Virus record (IMG/VR): IMGVR_UViG_3300013126_000073
Location: 1 to 42,753 of that record
Origin: a virus
Strand: one strand, 5' to 3'
Length of the DNA stretch: 42,753 nucleotides
The position numbers and the translations under genes were made by a program. Position 1 is the stretch's first letter, and every line of letters begins with the position of its first letter. Shown here one piece after another: positions 29,674 to 37,425 of the stretch. The notes under the pieces are model-generated. The model made no database searches and was not told where the DNA came from. It saw only the letters and a program-made list of their open reading frames with translations.

Positions 29674-30310
29674 TTCTTAGCACCTCATTTGCACAGAACA
29701 TGTGACCATGTCTATATAGAACAAATACTTTAGATTGGAACCATTTACTTTTATCATATGATGGCTTTGTGCAGAAGAACAATACATTCTTTCCTAAGCT
29801 GCGTTTACCATTCAATGCATCCTTACAAGCCTGTATTTCATAATCCTGCGGAGTGCACTGCCAATAATTTGGATATGTAGAAAACTGATAATACTTTGTA
29901 CCATCTTTTCTGTATCCATATGCACTGCATACTTTAGTTATTGTTCCGCCCCAATATGGCAACCTATTCATTATTACTGTAGCAACATCAAGCGCAGCCT
30001 CATAATTGTCTGCATAATTACCTTGAGGGCTTGCTTCCCTGGCTACAATACACGTAAACAAATAGAATTCTTCGGTATCATATATGTCTTTTATCTTGGG
30101 TTCTGGCGGTTTGATTTCATTTTCTTCTGGAAGCCCTGCAATACTACGTTCCTGAACTACCAGTTTTTGAATCTTTATCGGAATTACTTGTGCTTCTGAG
30201 GTCACCACAGTGTCGAAGGTGGGAATGCATATGATAATGGTTAAAACTATAAACAAGGCTATAAGACGTTTGTTCCGCCTAAGTCTGGTCATGTCCTTCC
30301 ATCCTTCCAT
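29666..30310 (-). CDS. SleB-type cell wall hydrolase with N-terminal membrane anchor
   Basis: This protein (214 residues from ATG 30310, or 208 from ATG 30292) has an N-terminal basic region and one membrane segment (RLIALFIVLTIIICIP), then a SleB/Hydrolase_2 domain from about residue 75: FLFTCIVAREASPQGNYAD, with the catalytic Glu in VAREA, AALDVATVIMNRLPYWGG and the ending LFFCTKPSYDKSKWF. Such enzymes cut cortex or peptidoglycan glycan strands. Its place between polymerase and recA, far from the lysis genes, is unusual. It might assist entry, release or remodelling of the wall during early infection. Start choice is uncertain. Confidence 0.8.
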   Translation of the reverse strand: MEGWKDMTRLRRNKRLIALFIVLTIIICIPTFDTVVTSEAQVIPIKIQKLVVQERSIAGLPEENEIKPPEPKIKDIYDTEEFYLFTCIVAREASPQGNYADNYEAALDVATVIMNRLPYWGGTITKVCSAYGYRKDGTKYYQFSTYPNYWQCTPQDYEIQACKDALNGKRSLGKNVLFFCTKPSYDKSKWFQSKVFVLYRHGHMFCANEVLRNG

Positions 30311-30474
30311 TTATTGTATTCATCTCTTACAAGCTCTAATGCTTTCATCATTCCTTCGTTATATGCTACTTTTTCAGGATCCTTGCGTTCCTTCCAAAGT
30401 TTGACATTGCTCTTAGCAATGGTGCGCTTCTTGTGGATGAATAACAGGATAGGATCTTCAATTACACAACCCAT
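30289..30474 (-). CDS. Small protein of unknown function
   Basis: A 61-residue basic, helical protein (MGCVIEDPILLFIHKKRTIA; MMKALELVRDEYNKWKDG) with AAAGGAGAATATAAA before its ATG. It fills the gap between the polymerase stop (30508) and the SleB-like gene, whose start it overlaps. Family unknown. Confidence 0.6.
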   Translation of the reverse strand: MGCVIEDPILLFIHKKRTIAKSNVKLWKERKDPEKVAYNEGMMKALELVRDEYNKWKDGRT

Positions 30475-30507
30475 TTTATATTCTCCTTTTACATTATATC
30501 ATATATA

Positions 30508-33192
30508 TTATCTAGCATACAATGATGAATTGTATTTCTTAACTCGCATAAAGTATATCTTTTTATCAAACTCTAAAGCACCTGCTTCAACTAGCGAGTC
30601 AATTACCCTTGATGTGATACAACGTCCCTTACACCTATCAACAAAGTCATCATACGATTTGAATGGGCCATTCTTATTCTTTTCTTCTTCAATCAGAATT
30701 GCTGCCTTTTCTCCTACATTCTTTATATTCAACAATCCTTCGCAAAGTACATCATCACCTTCCAATTTCTGAATACTATATTTTGCTGCATATTTTACAT
30801 GAGGCAGAAGAATTATATTGCCTTCCTTTACTGCTTGGATCTTCAATCTCATTAGACTTTCTTCATTTGCAGCATACTTTAGTGTCAAATACCAGAAGAA
30901 TGCAGGATGATGGACTTTATACCACATTTGCTGAAAGCTGATCAAGAAATAACCTGTTGCATGGCCTTTGTTGAATGAGTAGACAATAACATTATCAAAT
31001 ATATAATTAGCCTCTTCTTTTGTCTTCCCATTACTCAATGCACCAGTAACAAACTTATTTCTCAATTCACTTTCTTCTTTTTCTCTAAGCTTAAGTGCAG
31101 TCTCAGTTATATGACCACCCTTTAACATCTTCATCAGCCGATCTGCATCAGCCCATTCTAGATTTCCAATGCCTCTACAAATTGCCATGATTTGTTCCTG
31201 ATATACTATCGTTCCGTATGTATCCTTAGCATATTCATACCATGGACTTTCTTCTGCCAATTCTATATTCTTTTTATTTTCTGCATATTTTGCCGGCATC
31301 TTAAGGCTAAGCGGTCCTGGCCTATCCAATGCTGATGCAGCAATTACATCTTCTACACAGTCAGCTTCCATTTCAATTAGAATATTCTTTGCAACATTTC
31401 TTTCAAGCTGGAATATTCCATCAGTATTTCCAAGCCCGAATTGTTTCAATACTTCTTTATCCTTAAACCAACTGTAGTCAAATATCTTTCCAGTTAATTC
31501 TTTCAATTCCTTCAGAATACTAAGCGTTCTAAGACCAAGCATATCAAACTTAATTGCCTTTACTATTTCTAGATTATTCAGATCATATGCCGTTGACACT
31601 TTATCTTTTCTTACTTCAAGAGCAACATGATCCAAAAGATTTCCACCAGAAATAGCAACGCCAGCTGCATGCGTTCCAATAAATCTTACCTTCTTGTACA
31701 TCTTAGCAAAGTGAGCAATTATATTGTCATATTGTTTATTTAATCCAACACATTCTCTTGTACTCTTGATGCTATCATAATCAAATACTTCTTCATCCAT
31801 TTGACTATTGATATAATTCTTTATTCTAGTCTTCTCTTCTGCATGCTGCACATCGCATACCTTAAACAATTCATTAAGCAAATTGCTTACACGGTATAGC
31901 CCATAACTACAAATCTGAGCCGCATGTCCTTTGTATTTCTTCACAATATAATCAATTACTTCTTGCCTTCTATCAGTTTCAAAGTCAATATCAATATCAG
32001 GCAATTTCTTTTTGTCAATACGAAGAAATCTGCGAAAATCCAAATTGAAGAAAAGACTATCGACATCTGTAATATCTAATGCATATGCTACCAAGCAATT
32101 ACAAACTGATCCACGACCTGGTCCTACTTCAATGCCAGCATTCTTTGCCCATTTAACATAGTCTTCAACAATAAGAAAATAATCTTCAAATCCAAGACCT
32201 TTTATCACAGCATATTCTTCCTTACAACGGTCAATATATTCTTTATTATATTTTCCTTTAGCCTTTAGTCCATCCATAATGTTTTGCTTAAGGATCTTAT
32301 CAGATTCTTCATCATACATCTTTGGGAATTTGAATTGCAATTGATCCAGGATGTCTGCTTCGACTTTGTCTTCTATTTCCTGAAGATTTCTTACCATTTC
32401 TTTTGCACGCTTCATTGGATATTCTACTGCATAATCTCCTCTCCAATGCATGCGCATAAAATTATCAATGATCTCTTGTTCAGTCGGCATATATCTTTCT
32501 TTATACGTATCACCAAGCCAAGCCTCATCATGTCCTGCAATCTGGTGCATTTTATAATATGTATTGTAATCTTCCTTATTTATGTAATGACTATCAGAAG
32601 TAAGCACACACTTGATATCCAGAATATCTGCAAGCATCAGCATCTTAATGTTGACCTTTTCCTGCAGCCCCAGTTCACTGATGGCATATGGTTGTATCTC
32701 AACGTATAAATCTTCACCATAGATAGCCTTAAATCTTTCAAGCGCCTTCCTGGCCATCTTCTGATTGTTACCGACTATACATTGATTAGGAAAGCCTTGG
32801 ACGCAGGCAGTTGTACAGATAATTCCTTCTTTATATTTCTCAAGCAATTTGAAATCAACAACAGGTTTGTAATACCTCTGATATAGACTAGCCCTTGTCA
32901 TGATCTTATTTATGTTTTCATATCCAACTAGATTCTTTGCAAATAAGCATAGGTGATATCTTGTAGTAGACTTGTTATCAAATACTGGCTGAAAATATGC
33001 TTCAACTCCAAGCACAGCCTTGATCCCAATCTCTTTGCAAGCGATATAAGTCTCAACCAAACCACCAGTTGTACCATGATTAGAAGTACCTAGTGACGTA
33101 TGGCCTTTTGCCTTTGCTGCTCTTGCAATATCCATTGCCTTTCCAAAGCCATCAAATGCAGAGAATTCATCGTGCCTATGCAAATCTAGCAT
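30508..33192 (-). CDS. dnaE: DnaE-like DNA polymerase III alpha subunit with PHP domain
   Basis: An 894-residue C-family polymerase. An N-terminal PHP domain retains most metal ligands (HRHD at 5-8, SNHG at 37-40 with Asn in the usual Asp place, GVEAYF at 62-67, SDSHY at 199-203). The polymerase core has VGPGRGSVCNCLVAYALDIT at 356-375 and PDIDIDF at 398-404, which holds catalytic aspartates, followed by NTDGIFQLER and DRPGPLSLKMPAKYA. The C-terminus has helix-hairpin-helix-like text (VLCEGLLNIKNVGEKAAILI). It lacks the long C-terminal clamp/tau part of bacterial DnaE (about 1,100-1,160 residues). It probably replicates the phage genome. It follows the modification cassette by one base and could in principle use modified dNTPs. 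Confidence 0.93.
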   Translation of the reverse strand: MLDLHRHDEFSAFDGFGKAMDIARAAKAKGHTSLGTSNHGTTGGLVETYIACKEIGIKAVLGVEAYFQPVFDNKSTTRYHLCLFAKNLVGYENINKIMTRASLYQRYYKPVVDFKLLEKYKEGIICTTACVQGFPNQCIVGNNQKMARKALERFKAIYGEDLYVEIQPYAISELGLQEKVNIKMLMLADILDIKCVLTSDSHYINKEDYNTYYKMHQIAGHDEAWLGDTYKERYMPTEQEIIDNFMRMHWRGDYAVEYPMKRAKEMVRNLQEIEDKVEADILDQLQFKFPKMYDEESDKILKQNIMDGLKAKGKYNKEYIDRCKEEYAVIKGLGFEDYFLIVEDYVKWAKNAGIEVGPGRGSVCNCLVAYALDITDVDSLFFNLDFRRFLRIDKKKLPDIDIDFETDRRQEVIDYIVKKYKGHAAQICSYGLYRVSNLLNELFKVCDVQHAEEKTRIKNYINSQMDEEVFDYDSIKSTRECVGLNKQYDNIIAHFAKMYKKVRFIGTHAAGVAISGGNLLDHVALEVRKDKVSTAYDLNNLEIVKAIKFDMLGLRTLSILKELKELTGKIFDYSWFKDKEVLKQFGLGNTDGIFQLERNVAKNILIEMEADCVEDVIAASALDRPGPLSLKMPAKYAENKKNIELAEESPWYEYAKDTYGTIVYQEQIMAICRGIGNLEWADADRLMKMLKGGHITETALKLREKEESELRNKFVTGALSNGKTKEEANYIFDNVIVYSFNKGHATGYFLISFQQMWYKVHHPAFFWYLTLKYAANEESLMRLKIQAVKEGNIILLPHVKYAAKYSIQKLEGDDVLCEGLLNIKNVGEKAAILIEEEKNKNGPFKSYDDFVDRCKGRCITSRVIDSLVEAGALEFDKKIYFMRVKKYNSSLYAR

Positions 33193-33193
33193 T

Positions 33194-34078
33194 TTAATAT
33201 TCCCACTTTCTCATGAATACTTTTAACCACGGAGGTGGATCAATATTATCAAGCCCATTTATGTAAACATTATCCATCTCATTAGCCACAATTGCTTGAT
33301 ATATATTTGCTGGACTTATTAGAAACTTTGTGTTTTCATCATCAACCCAGTCCATATATGCTTTACCAAATACTATCCAATTAGCAAGATTGCTGAAATT
33401 ATAATTCTTAAATGAATTACATCCTTCTGACATTTTTTCAAGCATACCATAATGTTGTTTATATACATGAAGAGAATTGCTAGTGTAATAATAGTTTCCT
33501 ACATCAATCTGTAATGTGTTTGCTAATATTTCTTGAAGCATTGTAAACATGAAGACATCATAAGGAATTCCCCAGATTATATCACTGCTTCTCATATGCA
33601 CATGTAAGTCAAGTTTATTATTTCTGATCATAAAATGCAGGTTTGTTGTGCAAGGAATATCTTTTGTTTCATTTATGATGTCTCTGTAATTAAGAATTGG
33701 GATGATACATTGTCTGGTGTCCTTATCATTTCTTATCTTGTTTATTGCTTCATAAATACTAATGCCAACTCGCATTCCATATGCGCCATTAAGATGGACA
33801 CCGTCATCTGAAAATTCACGCATTTTTGAATTAAAATTCGAAAAATACTTTAGCTCCTTTGTAGGCTGCACAAGCATTAGACTTTCAATAATAGCATAAA
33901 GCAGACTGAACTTTCTTTCAGAATGATAAGCAAGCCTATTTCTTGGGTCAACAATCTTAAAACTACAATGCAATAATTCCTTTGTTTCTTTCCCTCTTGG
34001 ATTTGCAGTTTCTCCATTTAACAACAATTCAGTTCCAACCTTATGATAAAATTCAGCAAGACCTTGGCAATTATACAT
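33194..34078 (-). CDS. Thymidylate-synthase-fold enzyme, probably dCMP-specific (hydroxymethylase/methylase)
   Basis: A 294-residue protein aligning along the whole catalytic core of thymidylate synthase: HLNGAYGMR (98-103), IRNDKDTRQCII, the nucleophile Cys143 in DIPCTTNLHFM, RSSD (163-166), and SNSLHVYKQH (200-209). The key point is GIPYDV (170-175), where ordinary enzymes have G.PFN. The Asn (N177 in E. coli, N229 in L. casei) that reads uracil is Asp174 here; this change is known to favour dCMP and is found in dCMP hydroxymethylases. The His following Cys in dUMP enzymes is Thr. I infer production of 5-hydroxymethyl-dCMP or 5-methyl-dCMP. A divergent ThyA is the alternative. Overlaps the nucleotidyltransferase gene by eight bases. 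Confidence 0.8.
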   Translation of the reverse strand: MYNCQGLAEFYHKVGTELLLNGETANPRGKETKELLHCSFKIVDPRNRLAYHSERKFSLLYAIIESLMLVQPTKELKYFSNFNSKMREFSDDGVHLNGAYGMRVGISIYEAINKIRNDKDTRQCIIPILNYRDIINETKDIPCTTNLHFMIRNNKLDLHVHMRSSDIIWGIPYDVFMFTMLQEILANTLQIDVGNYYYTSNSLHVYKQHYGMLEKMSEGCNSFKNYNFSNLANWIVFGKAYMDWVDDENTKFLISPANIYQAIVANEMDNVYINGLDNIDPPPWLKVFMRKWEY

Positions 34079-34490
34079 TGTTTTTATTCCTTTCTACTAG
34101 CTTGCTTGACGATTGGATCTTATCGCCAAGGCCATCAACAAAATGTATTCCAAGCCTCAAACATACTTCTACTTCTGGTGAATTGAAATATCCTCTATCA
34201 CCACCCTTAGCAAATATATCAGGCTTAAGAATCTCCAGCGTCTTACACACAGTCTGATCAGCATCAATACATTCAACTACACGGTCAATATATTTGATGC
34301 TTTCCATTATCTGCTTGCGTTCCTGAAAATTCATAAAGATAAATCCCTTCTTATTCATAAGGAACTTATCACTATTAAGAATACATACAACCTTACCATC
34401 TTTACCAGCCAATTCTTTTGCTAACTTAATGTATTCAATATGACCTACATGCAATGGATCAAATCCACCAGATACAGCAACAGTCAGCAT
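34071..34490 (-). CDS. HIGH-motif nucleotidyltransferase (HldE-C / glycerol-3-phosphate cytidylyltransferase family)
   Basis: A 139-residue protein with GGFDPLHVGHIEYIKLAKEL (8-27), the HIGH-type motif of cytidylyl/adenylyltransferases. It also has VDGLGDKIQSSSKLVE near the C-terminus (equivalent to the ISST motif) and LKPDIFAKGGDR (~89-100), the element seen in the HldE/RfaE nucleotidyltransferase domain. Such enzymes activate sugar phosphates or polyol phosphates as ADP- or CDP-derivatives. Next to a glycosyltransferase gene, it probably makes the donor substrate. It overlaps both neighbours by seven to eight bases, a sign of coordinated synthesis. Confidence 0.85.
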   Translation of the reverse strand: MLTVAVSGGFDPLHVGHIEYIKLAKELAGKDGKVVCILNSDKFLMNKKGFIFMNFQERKQIMESIKYIDRVVECIDADQTVCKTLEILKPDIFAKGGDRGYFNSPEVEVCLRLGIHFVDGLGDKIQSSSKLVERNKNNV

Positions 34491-35623
34491 TTCTTAATCA
34501 CATCCTTCAACATCTCATGCAGCTTCATTCCCATTTTGATATTGCTATGATTTGTTAGATGTTTATTATTGAAATACTGCTGCTGACTTTTTTCTTGGCT
34601 GCCAATCAAAATTGAAGCAAGCACATTAGCCATTTCGTCTGTGTCATTACAATAACCTGCATAATTATCTTCGAATATCTCTGCATATCCATACTTCTTC
34701 GGAAGCAAACAAATATTACCAGTAATACCTGCATCCACTGTGCTCATAGACCACATTCCTTCAGAATGGAAGAAAGTATTTAGATGCAATTGAATCTGAT
34801 CTGATGAAAGGAACTCATAATATTGCTCTTGCGTTTCAAGATTTATTTTTCTAAAATATGGTTTGATATTACAAACATCGATTCCTTTTCCACTCGGATC
34901 CGTAAAATATACATACGGCATTTCTTCTTCACCGATCAATTGCTCTGTTTTCATTATTACACAAAGCATATCGTTGAATGCCTTACGATAATATGGATCG
35001 CTGCTAAGCCTATGATTATATACAATTCCATATGGCTTTTCAAATTTCATTTGTCTCATATATTTAGACAAATAACTAGGCTGAAGTTTATTTATAGTCG
35101 GAACGTAAATATGATGCTGACTGCAAAATTCAATTGTCTCCTTGATCGCATAATATGAATTCATGAAGCAAGCATCTGCCTCAATCATACCACTTATCTG
35201 ATCATACTTTATATTCTGCATATTTTTGAATGCAAGCCAATGGTTATAGCATACAACTGCTGTTTTTGATTCCTTTGAAAGCAATGATTTGATATTCACA
35301 ACCTTTGTTGGTTCATTAGTGAATATCACATCATATTCTTCCAAATTTGCCGACTTATAAAAATCAGCATTGAAATGCATTCTTTCCTGCATAGCATTTG
35401 TATATATATGGATTTCATCTACAAACACTTCATCAAACTTTTCCAATAGCTCACACTTCTGCCCAATACTCAAAGCAAACTCAATCAATACAGATATCTT
35501 GTTGACCTCACCGAATGGGCTTTGGAGTAAGTTGTATATGAAGGCCATGTTGCTATCCTTATCAAGCAATACTATGCCATCTGCGGACTTGCTGCTGACT
35601 TGAGGGATCCATAGTATCTTCAT
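34484..35623 (-). CDS. GT-B glycosyltransferase-like protein
   Basis: A 379-residue protein with a Rossmann-like N-terminal half (YDVIFTNEPTKVVNIKSLLS; TAVVCYNHWLAFKNM) and a C-terminal half ending in the GT4-type donor site pattern: STVDAGITGNICLLPKKYGY, then AEIFEDNYAGYCNDTDEMAN and VLASIL. The usual E-x7-E of GT4 is loosely represented (VDAG, AEIFED). The text FEKPYGIVYNHRLSSDPYYR marks the linker between domains. It probably transfers an activated sugar to DNA or another acceptor. Its ATG overlaps the stop of the radical SAM gene and GGAGG lies inside that gene. The acceptor is not known from sequence. Confidence 0.75.
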   Translation of the reverse strand: MKILWIPQVSSKSADGIVLLDKDSNMAFIYNLLQSPFGEVNKISVLIEFALSIGQKCELLEKFDEVFVDEIHIYTNAMQERMHFNADFYKSANLEEYDVIFTNEPTKVVNIKSLLSKESKTAVVCYNHWLAFKNMQNIKYDQISGMIEADACFMNSYYAIKETIEFCSQHHIYVPTINKLQPSYLSKYMRQMKFEKPYGIVYNHRLSSDPYYRKAFNDMLCVIMKTEQLIGEEEMPYVYFTDPSGKGIDVCNIKPYFRKINLETQEQYYEFLSSDQIQLHLNTFFHSEGMWSMSTVDAGITGNICLLPKKYGYAEIFEDNYAGYCNDTDEMANVLASILIGSQEKSQQQYFNNKHLTNHSNIKMGMKLHEMLKDVIKKC

Positions 35624-36510
35624 AAAAACAATTCCTCCTTGTCTTTATAATTGTGCCAATCCATATTAAATTGAATATACCTGTCACATCCTGGGCAGAA
35701 GTCATAAAGAACATCAGGATTGTCTAGCCCCTCAAGATTATTGATGTTGTTTGCATCACCAATATCACAACCATTATCGTTGATTGCTCTGCAGCAAGGA
35801 TATTCATTTCCCAATTCATCAATTACCCTGTGCTGCTGTTTCACAAAGCATCTACCTTCGAAAGGAATGAATGATCTATTGATAAGCATATTCCAATTAG
35901 CAAGATTAGTATTATTGAATGCAATTGTATTTCCGCACTCAATCATGAATCTAATATCTTCTCTAATTGTTGCAAGCATATCCTCAGTTGGCTTCATCCC
36001 ATCATGTGTATGCACAGGCCAGAATCTAATTGGATGGCTCATAGAATATGCAAGCGATGCAAGGCCAATGATCTTATCAAAATTGGCCTTTGAAATTACC
36101 GTATTGTATTTAATCTTACCTGGGAATAAGCAAGAATTAAATAGCAATGCAGCAAAGTTTGCATCCTTTCCTCTGACCTTACGATATGTGTCTTCATCAG
36201 GTCCATCAAGACTTACCTGCACACACTTTGCATGATCAAGAAATTCAAACATATCTTTATTCAAAGTGTATGCAAGATTTGTGAATACCTGATAATGAAT
36301 ATGGTTATGAATCAGATATTCAGTCAATTCCTTTAGATTAGAATAACTAAGAGGATCGCCACCAGAGAAAGTGAATGTACAGCCAGAATATTTATTGATG
36401 AATTCTTTTGCAGTTGCAATCGGCATTTCCCTTCTAGGCCAAGTATATTTTCTGCACATTACACATTTCTGATTACACTCGGTAGTCAATTGGATTTGAA
36501 TGCTTTTCAT
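35620..36510 (-). CDS. Radical SAM enzyme with SPASM-like C-terminal cysteines
   Basis: A 296-residue radical SAM protein. The CX3CX2C cluster motif is at Cys12, Cys16 and Cys19 (TTECNQKCVMC), and the SAM-binding GGDP at 50-53 (FTFSGGDPLSYSN). VSLDGPDEDTYRKVRG follows the radical SAM strand 4 pattern. The C-terminal part has additional Cys in GRCFVKQQHR, EYPCCRAINDNGCDIGD and DFCPGCDRY, typical of SPASM/twitch auxiliary Fe-S sites. The family carries out carbon-radical chemistry, including sugar and nucleotide modification and peptide maturation. Position in a nucleotide/glycosyl cassette suggests modification of a base adduct or sugar. Its ATG overlaps the stop of the kinase-like gene. Confidence 0.85.
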   Translation of the reverse strand: MKSIQIQLTTECNQKCVMCRKYTWPRREMPIATAKEFINKYSGCTFTFSGGDPLSYSNLKELTEYLIHNHIHYQVFTNLAYTLNKDMFEFLDHAKCVQVSLDGPDEDTYRKVRGKDANFAALLFNSCLFPGKIKYNTVISKANFDKIIGLASLAYSMSHPIRFWPVHTHDGMKPTEDMLATIREDIRFMIECGNTIAFNNTNLANWNMLINRSFIPFEGRCFVKQQHRVIDELGNEYPCCRAINDNGCDIGDANNINNLEGLDNPDVLYDFCPGCDRYIQFNMDWHNYKDKEELFL

Positions 36511-36965
36511 TTCAATGCCTCCAATTTAATTACCATCTTGTTTTCGATCTTTGAACGATCATATGCTACATTGAATTGCCTTTGAATTGACTTCCACATC
36601 TCCAAACCTGGCACAGATGAAACGTGCATATAGTCAGAATGTACAAGAACCAGGAGAACATTAGGCCCCCATGACGCAAGCCTTTCATCAATGATGGAGA
36701 ACATCTTCTCATTGGTATATCCTCTCTGCATAATACCATAAATATATTCTGACAAATGGAATCTATCCAATATGAAATCAGTTTCCTTTGCGGCCTCTAT
36801 CACATCAAGCATTGACATTGCAGATATTAGACTTTCCTGTTGCCTGTCAACCATCAGATCATTGATCCATCTATTGTTTATGATTATTGCTTTACCAAAT
36901 GGATCTAGCTTCTTGATGATTGAAGTCTTACCTACACGATTTGAACCTTCAAATATTGTTAGCAT
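36507..36965 (-). CDS. P-loop (deoxy)nucleoside monophosphate kinase-like protein
   Basis: A 152-residue P-loop protein. ATG 36965 is chosen since it is followed at once by MLTIFEGSNRVGKTSIIKKL, the dTMP-kinase-like N-terminus (FEG..G.GK[ST]), with AAAGGAA upstream; the longer reading lies inside the MazG-like gene. FILDRFHLSEYIYGI contains the DR-x motif of thymidylate kinase-like proteins. It is shorter than cellular Tmk (about 210 residues). It may phosphorylate the modified dCMP on the way to the triphosphate, or phosphorylate a hydroxymethyl base in DNA. Overlaps on both sides place it firmly in the cassette. Confidence 0.75.
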   Translation of the reverse strand: MLTIFEGSNRVGKTSIIKKLDPFGKAIIINNRWINDLMVDRQQESLISAMSMLDVIEAAKETDFILDRFHLSEYIYGIMQRGYTNEKMFSIIDERLASWGPNVLLVLVHSDYMHVSSVPGLEMWKSIQRQFNVAYDRSKIENKMVIKLEALK

Positions 36966-37425
36966 TTTCCTTTGCCCACCATTTCTCTGTATTTTTTCTG
37001 ATCTTTGTTTCAATATGATCATACAATTCTTGTGCACTAATACCAGAGAAAATACCTAGATTCATTGCAGTGATAAATACGTCAGCCAATTCATCAAGCT
37101 TTTCTTCGCGATCAAAATGGATATTACGATGAGTCTTCCACCGCTTATCAGCAGAAAGCAATTCGCCAAGTTCTTCTACCATCGCTCTAACATGATATCC
37201 AAACCAATGAATATTATCTGCCGGCAATCCACCAATCATTTCAGTTACTGACTTCTGAAATTCAACCTGTGAATCATATAGGAGTCCCCACGATGAGTCA
37301 GGCGAATCTTCAACCGAAGGCAATGGAATATCGTTAGTGTCTTCTTCAGGATCAACAGCGGTTGAGTCTCGATTCATCAGAAGCGGTTCAGTTATCTCAC
37401 CAGTCCTCAGATTCTTCTTCATCAT
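36949..37425 (-). CDS. All-alpha NTP pyrophosphohydrolase (MazG / dCTPase-like)
   Basis: This 158-residue protein has the MazG-superfamily metal motif: VRAMVEELGELLSADKRWK (EExxE, near 82-98) and KLDELADVFITAMNLG (ExxD, near 109-124). The N-terminal ~45 residues are acidic and probably disordered. These enzymes hydrolyse (d)NTPs to monophosphates plus pyrophosphate. Phages with modified cytosine need a dCTPase, and this place beside a dCMP-type synthase makes such a role plausible. Start: ATG 37425, with a GTG two codons before; it overlaps the end of the ssDNA-binding gene by about 29 bases. dUTPase activity is an alternative. Confidence 0.75.
   Translation of the reverse strand: MMKKNLRTGEITEPLLMNRDSTAVDPEEDTNDIPLPSVEDSPDSSWGLLYDSQVEFQKSVTEMIGGLPADNIHWFGYHVRAMVEELGELLSADKRWKTHRNIHFDREEKLDELADVFITAMNLGIFSGISAQELYDHIETKIRKNTEKWWAKENANNI

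Noticed and set aside
33194-34078. Plain thymidylate synthase supplying dTMP
   Set aside because: Fold and Cys nucleophile fit, but the Asp at the base-recognition position and the dCTPase-like, kinase-like and glycosyltransferase neighbours point to a dCMP substrate. Kept as an alternative in the gene entry.
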